In this document: positions 25,708-34,807 of the stretch, in pieces
Position numbering within the stretch: position 1 is the stretch's first letter
Layout of the letters: each line of letters begins with the position of its first letter
Translations under genes and position numbers: made by a program
Notes under the pieces: model-generated
The model's input: only the letters and a program-made list of their open reading frames with translations
What the model was told of the DNA's origin: nothing
The model's database searches: none
DNA from: Altericroceibacterium xinjiangense
GTDB taxonomy: Bacteria > Pseudomonadota > Alphaproteobacteria > Sphingomonadales > Sphingomonadaceae
NCBI RefSeq assembly: GCF_003958635.1
Contig: NZ_RSEK01000003.1
Location: forward strand, 62,001 to 126,000
Length of the DNA stretch: 64,000 nt
Direction: 5' to 3'

Positions 25708-26607
25708 ATGAACCAGCAGCAGATGACCGAAAAGATGGCGCAGGGGCAGGGCTTCATCGCCGCGCTCGACCAGAGCGGCGGATCGACCCCCAAGGCGCTG
25801 CGCGGCTACGGAGTTTCGGACGACGAGTGGAGCGGCGATGAAGAAATGTTCGCCAAGATCCATGACATGCGCAGCCGGATCATTTCGGCGCCGAGCTTCA
25901 ACGGTGACAAGATCGTCGGTGCGATCCTGTTCGAGAAGACGATGGACGGCTCGGTTGACGGGAAGCCGGTTCCGACCGCGCTGACGGACAAGGGCGTGGT
26001 TCCGTTTCTCAAGATCGACAAGGGTCTGGAGGACGAGGCGGACGGCGTCCAGTTGATGAAGCCGATTCTCGGCCTCGATGACCTTCTCCGCCGGGCCAGC
26101 GGGCTGGGCGTGTTCGGCACCAAGGAACGCTCGGTGATCAACGCGGCCAATCCCAAGGGGATCGCCAACGTTGTCGCCCAGCAGTTCGAGGTCGGACGGC
26201 AGGTACTCTCCCACGGAATGATGCCGATCCTTGAGCCTGAGTACTCGATCAAGGCCAACGACCGCGCGGAAGGTGAGAAAATCCTGCGGGAAGAGATCCT
26301 CAAGCACCTCGATGCGCTGGAAGACGGGCAGCAGGTGATGCTGAAGCTCTCCATCCCGGCAGAGCCGAACACCTACCGGGAACTGGTGAAGCATCCCAAG
26401 GTGCTGCGCGTGGTCGCCTTGTCCGGCGGCTATTCCCGCGATGAAGCCTGTGCGGAACTGGCGAAGAACGAGGGCATGATCGCCAGCTTCAGCCGTGCGC
26501 TGCTGGAAGAACTCCGCGCTCAGATGAGCGATCAGGATTTCGACGCAGCGCTGAAGGAAGCGATCGACGCAATCTACCAGGCGAGCACGCAGAAAGTCGC
26601 GGCCTGA
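25708..26607 (+). CDS. fda: Class I fructose-bisphosphate aldolase
   Basis: 299 residues; bacterial class I (Schiff-base) aldolase cleaving fructose-1,6-bisphosphate. The N-terminal signature GFIAALDQSGGSTPKALRGY, VGAILFEKTMDG, and the barrel strands ending in SHGMMPILEPEYSI and MLKLSIPAEPN (Schiff-base lysine region) are visible. ATG 25708 with GGGAGAACG upstream is the start; the frame is open further upstream within pgk. This replaces the class II Fba found in many proteobacteria and completes the tkt-gap-pgk-fba run. A GC-rich inverted repeat at 26619-26640 may act as terminator, overlapping the next gene's 3' end. Confidence 0.92.
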   Translation: MNQQQMTEKMAQGQGFIAALDQSGGSTPKALRGYGVSDDEWSGDEEMFAKIHDMRSRIISAPSFNGDKIVGAILFEKTMDGSVDGKPVPTALTDKGVVPFLKIDKGLEDEADGVQLMKPILGLDDLLRRASGLGVFGTKERSVINAANPKGIANVVAQQFEVGRQVLSHGMMPILEPEYSIKANDRAEGEKILREEILKHLDALEDGQQVMLKLSIPAEPNTYRELVKHPKVLRVVALSGGYSRDEACAELAKNEGMIASFSRALLEELRAQMSDQDFDAALKEAIDAIYQASTQKVAA

Positions 26608-26627
26608 ATGGTTTGCGGGGGCGGGGC

Positions 26628-27005
26628 CTAGGTCCCGCCCTCGAACCAGAAGCGATAGTCCCTCGCAGCCGTTTCGGTACCGGCGCGCTTTTCCGGCAGG
26701 CCGGTGACCAGCGTGATCGCTGTATCGTGAAGCGCGTAGGGTTCGCCCAGTGTCAGCGGCACCGTCTCGGCCCAACCTGCGCCCGCAATCCGGGTCGATA
26801 CGATCAGGCGCCCGGCGGTTATGCAGCGCGCGTTTTCCGGGCACCGGCTATCCTCGATCACGCGTTCGGGGGTTGCGATCAGAGCTCCGACGGTGACTCG
26901 CTGGCCGAGTGGCACGGCTCCGCCAACTTGAGCCGGGGCGATGCCGGACATGGCGGCGCAGGCGCCGAGGATTGCGAGGACCGGAAGGACGGCGAGCTTC
27001 TTCAT
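26628..27005 (-). CDS. Putative lipoprotein of unknown function
   Basis: 125 residues starting MKKLAVLPVLAILGACAAMS, a signal peptide with lipobox LGAC and the acylated Cys at 16. The mature part contains one potential disulfide pair (RCPENARCITAG) and alternating beta-strand residues; no known domain recognised. It ends in RFWFEGGT. It is transcribed convergently with fba and on the same strand as the DUF72 gene upstream at 27.05 kb, with which it may be transcribed. Envelope location inferred. Confidence 0.75.
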   Translation of the reverse strand: MKKLAVLPVLAILGACAAMSGIAPAQVGGAVPLGQRVTVGALIATPERVIEDSRCPENARCITAGRLIVSTRIAGAGWAETVPLTLGEPYALHDTAITLVTGLPEKRAGTETAARDYRFWFEGGT

Positions 27006-27048
27006 GGCACTGAGCTAGCGCCCGGGACGGTGTCCCGCCAGTGAACCG

Positions 27049-27813
27049 TCATCCGGTCGCTTGCCGCAGCATGGCCCGCAGGGTCAGCGCGTCCTGGATG
27101 GCATGGCCTTCAAGATCGTTGTTGAAGTAGGCCCAGACTGCACGGCCGCTGCGCGCCTGCTCCATGATCCAGTCGCTCCAGCCCAGCAGCCCCTCATCCG
27201 AGTAGCGTCCCCAGTACTTGCCTTCGCCGCCGTGGAACCGGACATAGGCAATTGGTCCGGTGGCGAGGCGCGGACTGGTGGAGCCGGGCATGTCATGGAC
27301 GCAGAAACTTGGGCCGTACCGTTCGAGAACCGCGAAAACTTCTTCCGTGTACCAACTCGGATCGCGAAACTCGAAGACGTTGATAACGTCCTTCGGGACG
27401 ATCTGCAGGAAAGCCTCGAGCCGCTCAGGGTTGCACCGGAATCGTGGCGGAAGCTGGTAGAGTATCGGGCCCAGGGCCCGGCCGAGGTGGCGAAAGGATG
27501 CCATCATCCGCTCCAGCGGCTCCTCGCATTCCCGTAGCTTCTTCGCTTGCGTGAGAAAGCGGTTTGCCTTGACCGCGTAGCGGAAACCGAGCGGAGCCTG
27601 GTCGCGCCAGGCGGCGAATGTTTCGGGCTTCGGCAGGCGGAAGAAGCTGTTGTTTATTTCTACGGTGTCGAACTCGTCGGCGTAATGGGCGAACCAACGC
27701 CTGGCCGGCAGGCCTTCGGGGTAGAATATTTGCCGCCAGTGCTTGTAGACCCATCCGGAACAGCCGACCCGTATCGGCGCGACAGCATCGGGAGCAGACG
27801 ATTGGACGATCAT
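27049..27813 (-). CDS. DUF72 domain-containing protein
   Basis: 254 residues of a TIM-barrel-like family of unknown function. RVGCSGWVYKHWRQIFYPEG then DEFDTVEINNSFFRLP are the DUF72 hallmarks, and FEFRDPSWYTEEVFAVLE, YVRFHG and AYFNNDLEGHAIQDA near the end complete the family pattern. The ATG at 27813 lies divergent to, and overlapping, the start of thiE (12-bp overlap from 27802), so the two 5' ends compete. Its 5' region contains no room for a conventional promoter outside thiE coding sequence. Confidence 0.88.
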   Translation of the reverse strand: MIVQSSAPDAVAPIRVGCSGWVYKHWRQIFYPEGLPARRWFAHYADEFDTVEINNSFFRLPKPETFAAWRDQAPLGFRYAVKANRFLTQAKKLRECEEPLERMMASFRHLGRALGPILYQLPPRFRCNPERLEAFLQIVPKDVINVFEFRDPSWYTEEVFAVLERYGPSFCVHDMPGSTSPRLATGPIAYVRFHGGEGKYWGRYSDEGLLGWSDWIMEQARSGRAVWAYFNNDLEGHAIQDALTLRAMLRQATG

Positions 27814-28476
27814 ACAGGGGAGAATGCAGGCAAGGGCGCTTCGGCACCCGGCAAGGCACGATGCGAGCTATACCTGATCTCGCCACAGGAAGTCGGCGGC
27901 AGTTTTCCGGGGCGGCTTGAGCGGGCGCTGGATGCAGGTCCGGTCGCCGCGTTCCAGTTCAGGGTGAAGGGAATCGATCAGCACGAGGCTGCGCGGCTGG
28001 CGGCTCCGCTGCAGGAGATCTGCGCCGCGCGCGACGTGGCCTTCATCGTCAACGATTCGGTGGCGCTGGCAAAGCGCATCGGCGCGGATGGGGTTCACCT
28101 TGGCCAAGGTGACGGCGATGCGCGGGAAGCGCGCGCGGCGCTGGGGCGCGATGCCCAGATCGGCGTGACATGCCACGCCAGCCGCCACATGGCGATGGAC
28201 GCAGGGGACGCCGGCGCGGACTATGTCGCGTTCGGCAGTTTCTTTCCGAGCATTACCAAGCCGAGCGAACACCGGCCAGAGCTGGATTTGCTCACTTGGT
28301 GGCAGAACCTGTTTGAAATCCCATGCGTCGCAATCGGCGGCATCACGCCGGAAAACTGCGGGCCGCTGGTGTCCGCCGGGGCCGACTTCCTCGCAGTGAG
28401 CGGTGCGGCCTGGAACGGGAACGAGGCAGAAGCGGTGCGCGCCTTTGCCGCCAAGATCGAAGCGGCGGGGACTTAG
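27802..28476 (+). CDS. thiE: Thiamine-phosphate synthase (ThiE-type)
   Basis: 224 residues; couples the HMP pyrimidine diphosphate with the thiazole phosphate to form thiamine phosphate. Family features: FQFRVKGID, IVNDSVALAKRIGADGVHLG followed by QGD, IGVTCHASRH, DYVAFGSFFPSITKP and VAIGGITPENCGPL (phosphate-binding loop). No ATG lies near the conserved start in this frame. TTG 27802, preceded by GGGAG at 27790-27794, is the most plausible; the frame is open much further upstream within the opposite-strand DUF72 gene. Its stop overlaps the stop of the convergent gene at 28473-28476. Arginine/lysine positions of the canonical QLRxK motif are altered (RVK). Confidence 0.8.
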   Translation: MDDHTGENAGKGASAPGKARCELYLISPQEVGGSFPGRLERALDAGPVAAFQFRVKGIDQHEAARLAAPLQEICAARDVAFIVNDSVALAKRIGADGVHLGQGDGDAREARAALGRDAQIGVTCHASRHMAMDAGDAGADYVAFGSFFPSITKPSEHRPELDLLTWWQNLFEIPCVAIGGITPENCGPLVSAGADFLAVSGAAWNGNEAEAVRAFAAKIEAAGT

Positions 28477-28826
28477 CTCCGCACGCACCGCAGCCGGCTG
28501 GGCCTGCCGCTGGCGTCAAGCTTGCGCAGGAAAGCCTGGCTCTCCACCTGATAGGTCGCGCCCTTGAACGGGCCGCTGGTCATTGTCAGTCGCTGGCCCG
28601 TAAGGAGATAAGTGCCCCCTCCGCGTGCAGCCTGATACCGCGATGCGCTGACGATCGAAAAGTTCTCGTCCGGCTGTTCCCGCCCGGTAGCGCCGGCTGC
28701 ATCGCCAGGCAGCTCGCAAGTGAACGAACCGCGGTCAAGCGTGCCGATGCGGCCGTCGGCAAGCGCCGGGGACGCGGCGACCGCCGCGATGCAGGCCAGA
28801 GTGGCAAAGCGTTTCATCGTTCTCAC
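28473..28826 (-). CDS. Secreted or periplasmic protein of unknown function
   Basis: 117 residues; the N terminus MRTMKRFATLACIAAVAASP ending ALADGRIG is a clear signal peptide with an AxA-like cleavage site. The mature part is about 93 residues with two conserved-looking cysteines (SFTCELPG and RLRCVRS), probably a disulfide, and many beta-prone stretches (GGGTYLLTGQRLTMTSG). Family not recognised. Its stop codon shares TTAG with thiE's stop (28473-28476), so the two genes converge with overlapping ends. Confidence 0.7.
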   Translation of the reverse strand: MRTMKRFATLACIAAVAASPALADGRIGTLDRGSFTCELPGDAAGATGREQPDENFSIVSASRYQAARGGGTYLLTGQRLTMTSGPFKGATYQVESQAFLRKLDASGRPSRLRCVRS

Positions 28827-28944
28827 ACCTCCTTATAACGCATCGGGTTTGCTCCGTCATGAATGAACTGCGGGTCGCCTGCTTGCTCCACCGGGCCCGA
28901 ACGGCTAGGGCGCCCCCATTCCCTCAAAGACTTGAAGGCTTGGC

Positions 28945-29508
28945 ATGAAGATCAGCGGCGTCGATATCCGTCCCGGCAACATTCTCGAATACGAAGGCGG
29001 TATCTGGAAGGTCGCGAAGATCCAGCATACCCAGCCCGGCAAGGGCGGCGCCTACATGCAGGTCGAGATGAAGAACCTCGTGGACGGCCGCAAGACCAAT
29101 GTCCGCTTCCGCAGCGCCGACACTGTCGAGCGGGTTCGCCTCGACACGAAGGAATTCCAGTTCCTTTTCGAAGACGGCGAGCAGCTCGTGTTCATGGACA
29201 AGGACACTTACGACCAGATCCACCTCGATTCCGACCTTCTGGGCGATGCGAAGGCATTCCTGACCGACGGAATGGACGTGACCCTGGAACTCCACGACGA
29301 ACGGCCGATCAGCGTTCAGCTGCCCGAACAAGTCGAGGCGACAATCGTCGAGGCCGATGCCGTGGTAAAGGGTCAGACGGCGAGCTCCAGCTACAAGCCG
29401 GCGATTCTCGAAAACGGCGTGCGGGTGATGGTGCCGCCCCACATCGAAAGCGGAACCCGCATCATCGTCGATGTTTACGCCCGCGAATATGTGAAGAAGG
29501 CCGATTGA
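28945..29508 (+). CDS. efp: Elongation factor P
   Basis: 187 residues; relieves ribosome stalling at polyproline stretches. The N-terminal KOW-like domain ([20 protein letters not shown]) carries the tip loop [11 protein letters not shown], where the Lys (K33 here) corresponds to the modified Lys34 of E. coli EF-P. The OB domains end with [17 protein letters not shown]. Stop and next start overlap (TGATG, 29506-29510). It is followed by a small exported protein and suhB in the same direction. No EpmA/EpmB modification genes lie nearby. Confidence 0.97.
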   Translation: MKISGVDIRPGNILEYEGGIWKVAKIQHTQPGKGGAYMQVEMKNLVDGRKTNVRFRSADTVERVRLDTKEFQFLFEDGEQLVFMDKDTYDQIHLDSDLLGDAKAFLTDGMDVTLELHDERPISVQLPEQVEATIVEADAVVKGQTASSSYKPAILENGVRVMVPPHIESGTRIIVDVYAREYVKKAD

Positions 29509-29879
29509 TGCGCTTTTTTACTCCCTTTGCCGCCGCGCTTCTGCTGCTTCCCATTGGCGGGACGGCTGTCGCCCAGGACACCGCGGCTCCGGCAGCCGCG
29601 GAACCAACCGACGCCGATCTGCGTCGCGGTGCGATCATCCTGCGCTCGTTCGAAACGGTTATCGCCGCGGAAGAAGCCGACAACGCGCTGAAGAGCACGC
29701 TGTTTGCCTGCCTGTACAACAACAGCCTGGGCGAGATCAGCAATGCCGCCCGAAAGATAATTGCTGCGAACGAGTCGCTGAGCGAGGACAATGCCCAGCA
29801 GGTCTACGCTGCGGCTGCCGTGGCGTGTGGGGTGAAGCCGGGCGGTCCCGAGCAGCCCGGCGCGCCGGTGGGGCGCTGA
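29508..29879 (+). CDS. Exported protein of unknown function
   Basis: 123 residues from ATG 29508, coupled to efp by TGATG. Signal peptide FFTPFAAALLLLPIGGTAVA with cleavage near AQ|D, then an Ala/Pro stretch and a small helical domain (ADLRRGAIILRSFETVIAAE) with two cysteines (LFACLYNN and VACGVKPG), probably a disulfide-bonded helical protein. The longer open frame that begins at 28863 is a shadow of efp. Not recognised; located in the periplasm or cell envelope. Confidence 0.75.
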   Translation: MRFFTPFAAALLLLPIGGTAVAQDTAAPAAAEPTDADLRRGAIILRSFETVIAAEEADNALKSTLFACLYNNSLGEISNAARKIIAANESLSEDNAQQVYAAAAVACGVKPGGPEQPGAPVGR

Positions 29880-29885
29880 CCGGTC

Positions 29886-30704
29886 ATGGCTGCGATCACC
29901 GGGCTCATTCGTGTCATGGAGCGGGCCGCGCGCAAGGCGGGTAGCCGCTTGCGGCGCGACTTTGGCGAGATCGAACACCTGCAGGTTAGCCGGAAGGGGC
30001 CTTCCGATTTCGTCTCGAAGGCCGATCAGGCGGCCGAGCGGACAATCTATGATGAGTTGCTTCAGGCGCGCCCCGACTGGGGGTTCCTGCTGGAGGAAGC
30101 GGGCGAGATCGCCGGCGACCCGGGGAAGCCACGCTGGGTGGTCGATCCGCTCGACGGGACCAGCAACTTCCTCCACGGCATACCGCACTTCGCGGTGTCC
30201 ATCGCAGCGCAGGAACCGAAGCCCGGCGGCGGCTGGGGTGATGTGACCGCCGCGGTCGTCTACCAGCCAGTCACGGACGAAACGTTCTGGGCCGAAAAGT
30301 CGCGCGGTGCGTGGCTGCAGGACGCCCGGCTGCGCGTTTCCTCGCGCCGAAACTTGTCCGATGCGTTGATCGCCACCGGAATCCCCTTTCAAGGACACGG
30401 TAATTTCGCCGAGTGGTCCCGCATCTTCGCAACGGTAGGGCCGCAGGTCGCGGGCATCCGGCGCTTTGGTTCGGCCGCGCTGGATCTGGCCTGGGTAGCC
30501 GCTGGCCGGTTCGATGGCTTCTGGGAAAGCGATTTGTCCCCCTGGGACACGGCGGCCGGTTGCCTGCTGGTGCGCGAAGCCGGCGGGTTCGTCAGCGATT
30601 TCCGAGGCCGGTCGCTACCGATCTGCGACGCGCAGCTCCTCGCCGCCAACGATTCCCTGCACTCCAAGCTGCACAAGGGCATCGCGGCCGCACTGAAAGA
30701 CTAA
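29886..30704 (+). CDS. suhB: Inositol monophosphatase family protein (SuhB-like)
   Basis: 272 residues. Metal-binding motifs of the family: EEA around 70-72 (FLLEEAGE), DPLDGT at 87-92 within WVVDPLDGTSNFLHGIPHF, and the C-terminal WDTAAGCLLVREAGG. FGSAALDLAWVAAGRFDGFWE is the usual preceding block. Known relatives hydrolyse inositol-1-phosphate or act in ribosomal antitermination (SuhB); the specific role is not resolved here. Begins 6 bp after the exported gene, so it belongs to the efp unit. Confidence 0.93.
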   Translation: MAAITGLIRVMERAARKAGSRLRRDFGEIEHLQVSRKGPSDFVSKADQAAERTIYDELLQARPDWGFLLEEAGEIAGDPGKPRWVVDPLDGTSNFLHGIPHFAVSIAAQEPKPGGGWGDVTAAVVYQPVTDETFWAEKSRGAWLQDARLRVSSRRNLSDALIATGIPFQGHGNFAEWSRIFATVGPQVAGIRRFGSAALDLAWVAAGRFDGFWESDLSPWDTAAGCLLVREAGGFVSDFRGRSLPICDAQLLAANDSLHSKLHKGIAAALKD

Positions 30705-30774
30705 TCCCGGCCTTCTTCGGCCAACTCTCTTGCGGTCGTGCTCTGGCACAGCTAATCGCGACTGCATGAGAGGA

Positions 30775-30859
30775 GCCCCTGTGGCGGAATCGGTAGACGC
30801 GCTCGACTCAAAATCGAGTTTCTCCGGAAGTGCCCGTTCGAGTCGGGCCAGGGGCACCA
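30775..30859 (+). tRNA. tRNA-Leu (anticodon CAA)
   Basis: 85-nt class II tRNA with the long variable arm (about TTTCTCCGGAAGT). Acceptor GCCCCTG/CAGGGGC, D-arm GGCGGAATCGGTAGACGC, anticodon stem CTCGA/TCGAG with loop CTCAAAA giving CAA, T-arm GCCCG TTCGAGT CGGGC, encoded CCA at 30857-30859. Reads UUG. Confidence 0.96.
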
Positions 30860-30901
30860 GTTCGATAAGCCGGTTACGGCCGTGGTAGTCTGATTAACGA
30901 C

Positions 30902-32704
30902 ATGCCGGCCGTACCCTCCTTTCATGCCGCTGCGGCGATGATGGTTACCGTGGCGATGTTCGTCGCGTTTGCGCGCGGACGGCTGTCGACCGAAATCATC
31001 TCCCTGCTGACCATCGCGGTGATTGCGGTGGGGCTGTACTTCTTCCCGTTGCCGGGCACCAAGCCGACGCAAGGGCTGGAACTCGCCTTTTCAGGCTTTG
31101 GCCACTACGCCCTGATCACGATTTCTGCGCTGATGATCATGGGGCGCGGGCTTGTGGTGACCGGCGCGCTCGAACCGGCTGCGCGTCTGCTGGAACGCGT
31201 GTGGAAGTTCAACAAGCACGTTGGCATGCTGGTGTCGCTGCTGATCGCCGCATTCCTGTCGATGATCGTCAACGACACCCCGGTCATGGTTCTGCTGATC
31301 CCGATTTTCGTCAGCCTGGCCAGCCGAGGGGCGATGTCGGCGTCGAAGACCCTGATCCCCCTGAACGCCGCGGTCCTCATTGGAGGCATGGCCACCACGA
31401 TCGGGACATCGACCAACATTCTGGTCGTCTCGATTGCGCGCGATCTCGGAATGCCGGAAATGAGCGTGTTCCACTTCACCCCGATCGTGCTGATGGCTTC
31501 GGTTGTCGCGCTGCCATACGTCTGGCTGGTGATGCCGAGGCTTCTGCGGGATAACCGGACCCTGGCGGACAGGGAAGAACGACGGTTTGTAACGCGGCTG
31601 CGGATCCCGGCAGGAAGCGATCTCGTGGGGAAGGGCTATGACGAGATCCTGAAGCGGCTGCCGGATGATTTTCGCTTCGAGGAACGTCCTGCCGGCCTGT
31701 TCGAAGCAGGCCAGCGGTTGCGGATTTCCGGAACGCACGACGGGCTGCAGGAAGCGATCCGAATTCTGAAGGGCCAAGTCGCACCTGGATGGATTCTTGA
31801 CCGCATCCAGCGCACGTCCGCGCAGCAGAGTGAGGATATCGGGGTTCAGGAAATGGTCGTGACGGCCGACTCCCGCCTGCTCGGCCGGACGCTTGCGACC
31901 TCTGGAATTGCGGATCTGTACGGGGTCGCGGTGCTCGGCATTCATAAGCCGAAGCGGCTGCTTCACGCGGACGATGCGCAAGACGCGCAAGTTAGCGATA
32001 ACTCCATCGGCGAAGGCGACGTCCTGCTGGTGATGGGCCTTCGATCAGGGTTGGAAGAGTTTGCGCTGACCGACGGCCTGCTGGCGCTGGAAGGGGGGCA
32101 GGAAGTCCCGCGCCGGTCCAAGGCGCTGGTCGCGGCCGTGATCATGTTCGGCTCGATCGCGCTGGCCTCGCTGGGTTTGCTGCCGATTGCCATTGCGGCC
32201 CTTGGCGGGGCCATCCTGATGTTCATCACCGGCTGCGTTCGCTTCGACCGGGTGGGCAGGGCCCTTTCAGCCAAGGTGATCGTGCTCGTTGCAGCCAGTA
32301 TCGCTATCGGGCGGCTGATCCTCGACACCGGGGCGGCCCAGTGGCTGGGGGAACTGCTGGGCGCAGGGCTGCAGTATCTGCCTCTCTCAATCGTCCTCGC
32401 CGCGATCATGCTGTTCGTCACGCTGCTGACCAACTTCTCGTCCAACGCGGCCGCGGCAACGGTGGGCACGCCGATCGCCATCAATATTGCGAACCAGCTC
32501 GGCGTTCCGGCCGAGCCGCTGGTCCTGGCGGTGCTGTTCGGTGCGAACCTCTGCTACGCAACCCCCATCGCGTACCAGACGAACATGCTGATCATGTCGG
32601 AAGGGGATTATACCTTCCAGGACTACCTGCGAACGGGAGTGCCTCTGGTCCTGCTGATGGTCGCGACACTCTCGTTCCTGCTCGTCACCACGTACGAGAT
32701 GTAA
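30902..32704 (+). CDS. SLC13/DASS-family permease with two TrkA-C (RCK_C) domains
   Basis: 600 residues. Several N-terminal membrane helices (for example ALITISALMIMGRGLVV and FLSMIVNDTPVMVLLIPIF) precede a cytosolic insert of about 230-390 with two RCK_C-like domains (RLRIPAGSDLVGKGYDEILK, and VTADSRLLGRTLATSGIADL), then C-terminal helices ending in the family's SNAAAATVGTPIAINIA and CYATPIAYQTNMLIMSEG. The organisation matches bacterial transporters annotated as citrate/sulfate/anion permeases (YfbS/YbhI-like). Substrate not predictable. It starts 42 bp after tRNA-Leu. Confidence 0.88.
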   Translation: MPAVPSFHAAAAMMVTVAMFVAFARGRLSTEIISLLTIAVIAVGLYFFPLPGTKPTQGLELAFSGFGHYALITISALMIMGRGLVVTGALEPAARLLERVWKFNKHVGMLVSLLIAAFLSMIVNDTPVMVLLIPIFVSLASRGAMSASKTLIPLNAAVLIGGMATTIGTSTNILVVSIARDLGMPEMSVFHFTPIVLMASVVALPYVWLVMPRLLRDNRTLADREERRFVTRLRIPAGSDLVGKGYDEILKRLPDDFRFEERPAGLFEAGQRLRISGTHDGLQEAIRILKGQVAPGWILDRIQRTSAQQSEDIGVQEMVVTADSRLLGRTLATSGIADLYGVAVLGIHKPKRLLHADDAQDAQVSDNSIGEGDVLLVMGLRSGLEEFALTDGLLALEGGQEVPRRSKALVAAVIMFGSIALASLGLLPIAIAALGGAILMFITGCVRFDRVGRALSAKVIVLVAASIAIGRLILDTGAAQWLGELLGAGLQYLPLSIVLAAIMLFVTLLTNFSSNAAAATVGTPIAINIANQLGVPAEPLVLAVLFGANLCYATPIAYQTNMLIMSEGDYTFQDYLRTGVPLVLLMVATLSFLLVTTYEM

Positions 32705-32706
32705 GG

Positions 32707-33774
32707 TCAGATCTCCTGGCGGGGCGCGGCTTCACCGGATTTCGCTTCCCTGCGGTTGTGGCGGACTGACCACCACAGCGAAATCCCGATCAGAGTCGCG
32801 CCGATCAAGCCCGTGATCGTCTCCGGAATATGGAAACGCGCCGAAAGCAACATGATCGCGCCCAGCGCGATGATTGCCCAGAACGCGCCGTGTTCAAGGA
32901 AGCGGTATTCGGACAGCGTGCCCTTCTGAACCAGCATGATGGTCATGGAGCGGACGAACATGGCACCAATCGACAAACCAAGCGCGATCACGATCATGTT
33001 GTTCGAAAGCGCGAAGGCGCCGATCACCCCGTCAAAGCTGAACGAGCTGTCGAGCACCTGCAGGTAAAGGAATCCGCCGAGTCCGGAGCGGACGGCGGCT
33101 CCTTGCAGTTGCGCTGCTTGCTCCCGTGCTTCCAGGATGGTCCCGATGGCTTCGACCGCGATGAACGTGACGATCCCCAGAATTCCAGAGGTAACGAATG
33201 TCAGCGCTTCTTCATCGGGAAGCATGGAGGCGATGCCCCACAGCACCAGCAGCAGCAGCGCGATTTCTGCCGCAGGAACGGCGGAAAACCGTGCCAGACG
33301 CGATTCCACCACGGCGATCCAGTGCACTTCCTTGTCGGCATTGAAGAAGAACTTCAGCCCGACCATCGCCAGGAAGGCGCCACCGAAACCGGCGATGCCG
33401 ACATGCGCGGACGAGACGATGCGCTCGTACTCCTCCGGGTTGTTGAGCGACAGGTGGATGGTTTCCACCGGGCCGAGGCCCGCGGCAACGGCCACGATCG
33501 CGAGCGGGAAGACAACCCGCATCCCGAACACCGCGATTGCCATGCCCCAGGTGAGGAAGCGCCTTTGCCAGACTTCATCCATTTCCCGGAGCACGGTGGC
33601 GTTCACCACCGCATTGTCGAAACTCAGCGAGATCTCGAGAATCGAGAGGACAACCACGATCCACAGAATCTTGGCCGTGCCTTCAAGGCTTTCGGTCGAA
33701 CTGATCCCGTACCACGTGGCCAACCCGAGGCAGAAGAGCGTGAAGAGTATGGAACCGCGATAAAAGGCAAGCAC
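32707..33774 (-). CDS. DUF475 (TerC-superfamily) membrane protein
   Basis: 355 residues with about nine hydrophobic helices. SILEISLSFDNAVVNATVLR near residues 44-63 and SSFSFDGVIGAFALSNNMIV in the second half are the paired SFDN motifs of TerC/DUF475 proteins, whose acidic residues are thought to bind metal ions; TerC relatives have been linked to tellurite resistance or manganese homeostasis. Its 3' end nearly abuts that of the SLC13 gene on the opposite strand (2 bp gap), and panB lies upstream on the same strand. Function inferred by family only. Confidence 0.88.
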   Translation of the reverse strand: MLAFYRGSILFTLFCLGLATWYGISSTESLEGTAKILWIVVVLSILEISLSFDNAVVNATVLREMDEVWQRRFLTWGMAIAVFGMRVVFPLAIVAVAAGLGPVETIHLSLNNPEEYERIVSSAHVGIAGFGGAFLAMVGLKFFFNADKEVHWIAVVESRLARFSAVPAAEIALLLLVLWGIASMLPDEEALTFVTSGILGIVTFIAVEAIGTILEAREQAAQLQGAAVRSGLGGFLYLQVLDSSFSFDGVIGAFALSNNMIVIALGLSIGAMFVRSMTIMLVQKGTLSEYRFLEHGAFWAIIALGAIMLLSARFHIPETITGLIGATLIGISLWWSVRHNRREAKSGEAAPRQEI

Positions 33775-33812
33775 TCGGCGCTCCTCGTGAGACGTGACGG
33801 TAGGGATGTAGA

Positions 33813-34679
33813 TTACTTGGCTTGGTACGTCTGTTCCGGGCCCGGGAAAGTCCGTCCGCGCACTTCGCTCGCATAGCTCTCTGCGGCGGCAGAGATCATC
33901 TCGGCCATCTCGCCATATCGTTTGACGAACCGGGGCACACGCTCAAACATGCCGAGCATGTCCTCGGTCACAAGAACCTGGCCATCGCAGCGGACCGAAG
34001 CGCCAATGCCGACCGTGGGACAGGCGACGGCTTCGGTTACCGCCACGGCAATCGGCTCCACCACACCTTCGACTACGAGGCAGAAAGCTCCCGCCTTTTC
34101 CAAGGCCTTCGCATCTCCGACGATCTTCTCAGCTTCGGCATCGCTTCGGCCGCGGGCGCCATACCCGCCGAGTACGTTCACCGCCTGCGGGGTCAGGCCG
34201 ACATGGCCCATGACGGGGATTCCGCGGCGAACGAGGAAGTCGACCGTTTCAGCCATGGCTTCTCCGCCTTCCAGCTTGACCGCCGCGGCGCCTGTTTCCT
34301 TCAGCAGCCGCGCCGCGCTTTCGAACGCAGCTTCCGGGGACGCCTCATAGCTGCCGAACGGCATGTCGATAACGACCACCGAGTGATAGCTTCCGCGCAC
34401 GACTGCCGCTCCGTGCAGCGCCATCATCTCCAGTGTCACCGGAATGGTTGAGGGCAGGCCGTAGATCACCTGGCCTAGCGAGTCGCCGACCAGCAGGATG
34501 TCGCAATGTTGATCGAGCAACTGCGCCTGCCGCGCGGTGTAGGCGGTCAGAACCACGATCGGGTGTTCGGTCACGCCGTCGCGCTTGCGGTCCCGGATCG
34601 CCGGCACGGTCAGTCGGCGCATCGGCTCGGGCATCGGATGCGCACGGCTGGCGGAGGTATCGATCTGGAAAGTTGACAT
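33813..34679 (-). CDS. panB: 3-methyl-2-oxobutanoate hydroxymethyltransferase (ketopantoate hydroxymethyltransferase)
   Basis: 288 residues; transfers a hydroxymethyl group from methylene-THF to 2-oxoisovalerate, the first step of pantothenate synthesis. Family blocks: [80 protein letters not shown] and the catalytic-site [14 protein letters not shown] region are all present. ATG 34679 begins 39 bp upstream of the conserved core. panC is not in the window. Confidence 0.94.
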   Translation of the reverse strand: MSTFQIDTSASRAHPMPEPMRRLTVPAIRDRKRDGVTEHPIVVLTAYTARQAQLLDQHCDILLVGDSLGQVIYGLPSTIPVTLEMMALHGAAVVRGSYHSVVVIDMPFGSYEASPEAAFESAARLLKETGAAAVKLEGGEAMAETVDFLVRRGIPVMGHVGLTPQAVNVLGGYGARGRSDAEAEKIVGDAKALEKAGAFCLVVEGVVEPIAVAVTEAVACPTVGIGASVRCDGQVLVTEDMLGMFERVPRFVKRYGEMAEMISAAAESYASEVRGRTFPGPEQTYQAK

Positions 34680-34807
34680 CGGCCCGCTTTAGACGCGGCA
34701 GGAAAGCGGGGAAAGCCCGCAGATTACGCCTTGTGTTCACCAAACGCGGCGCTAGCTTCCCGCGCGGCGGACAAGCGCGGATTCAGCTCGTCCGTGGGAG
34801 GAAACGT

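Noticed and set aside
27700-27801. Thiamine (TPP) riboswitch upstream of thiE
   Set aside because: No thi-box sequence; the region is coding for DUF72 on the other strand.
28863-29879. 338-aa plus-strand frame covering efp
   Set aside because: The first two thirds are the wrong frame of efp; only the part from ATG 29508 is a plausible gene and is annotated separately.
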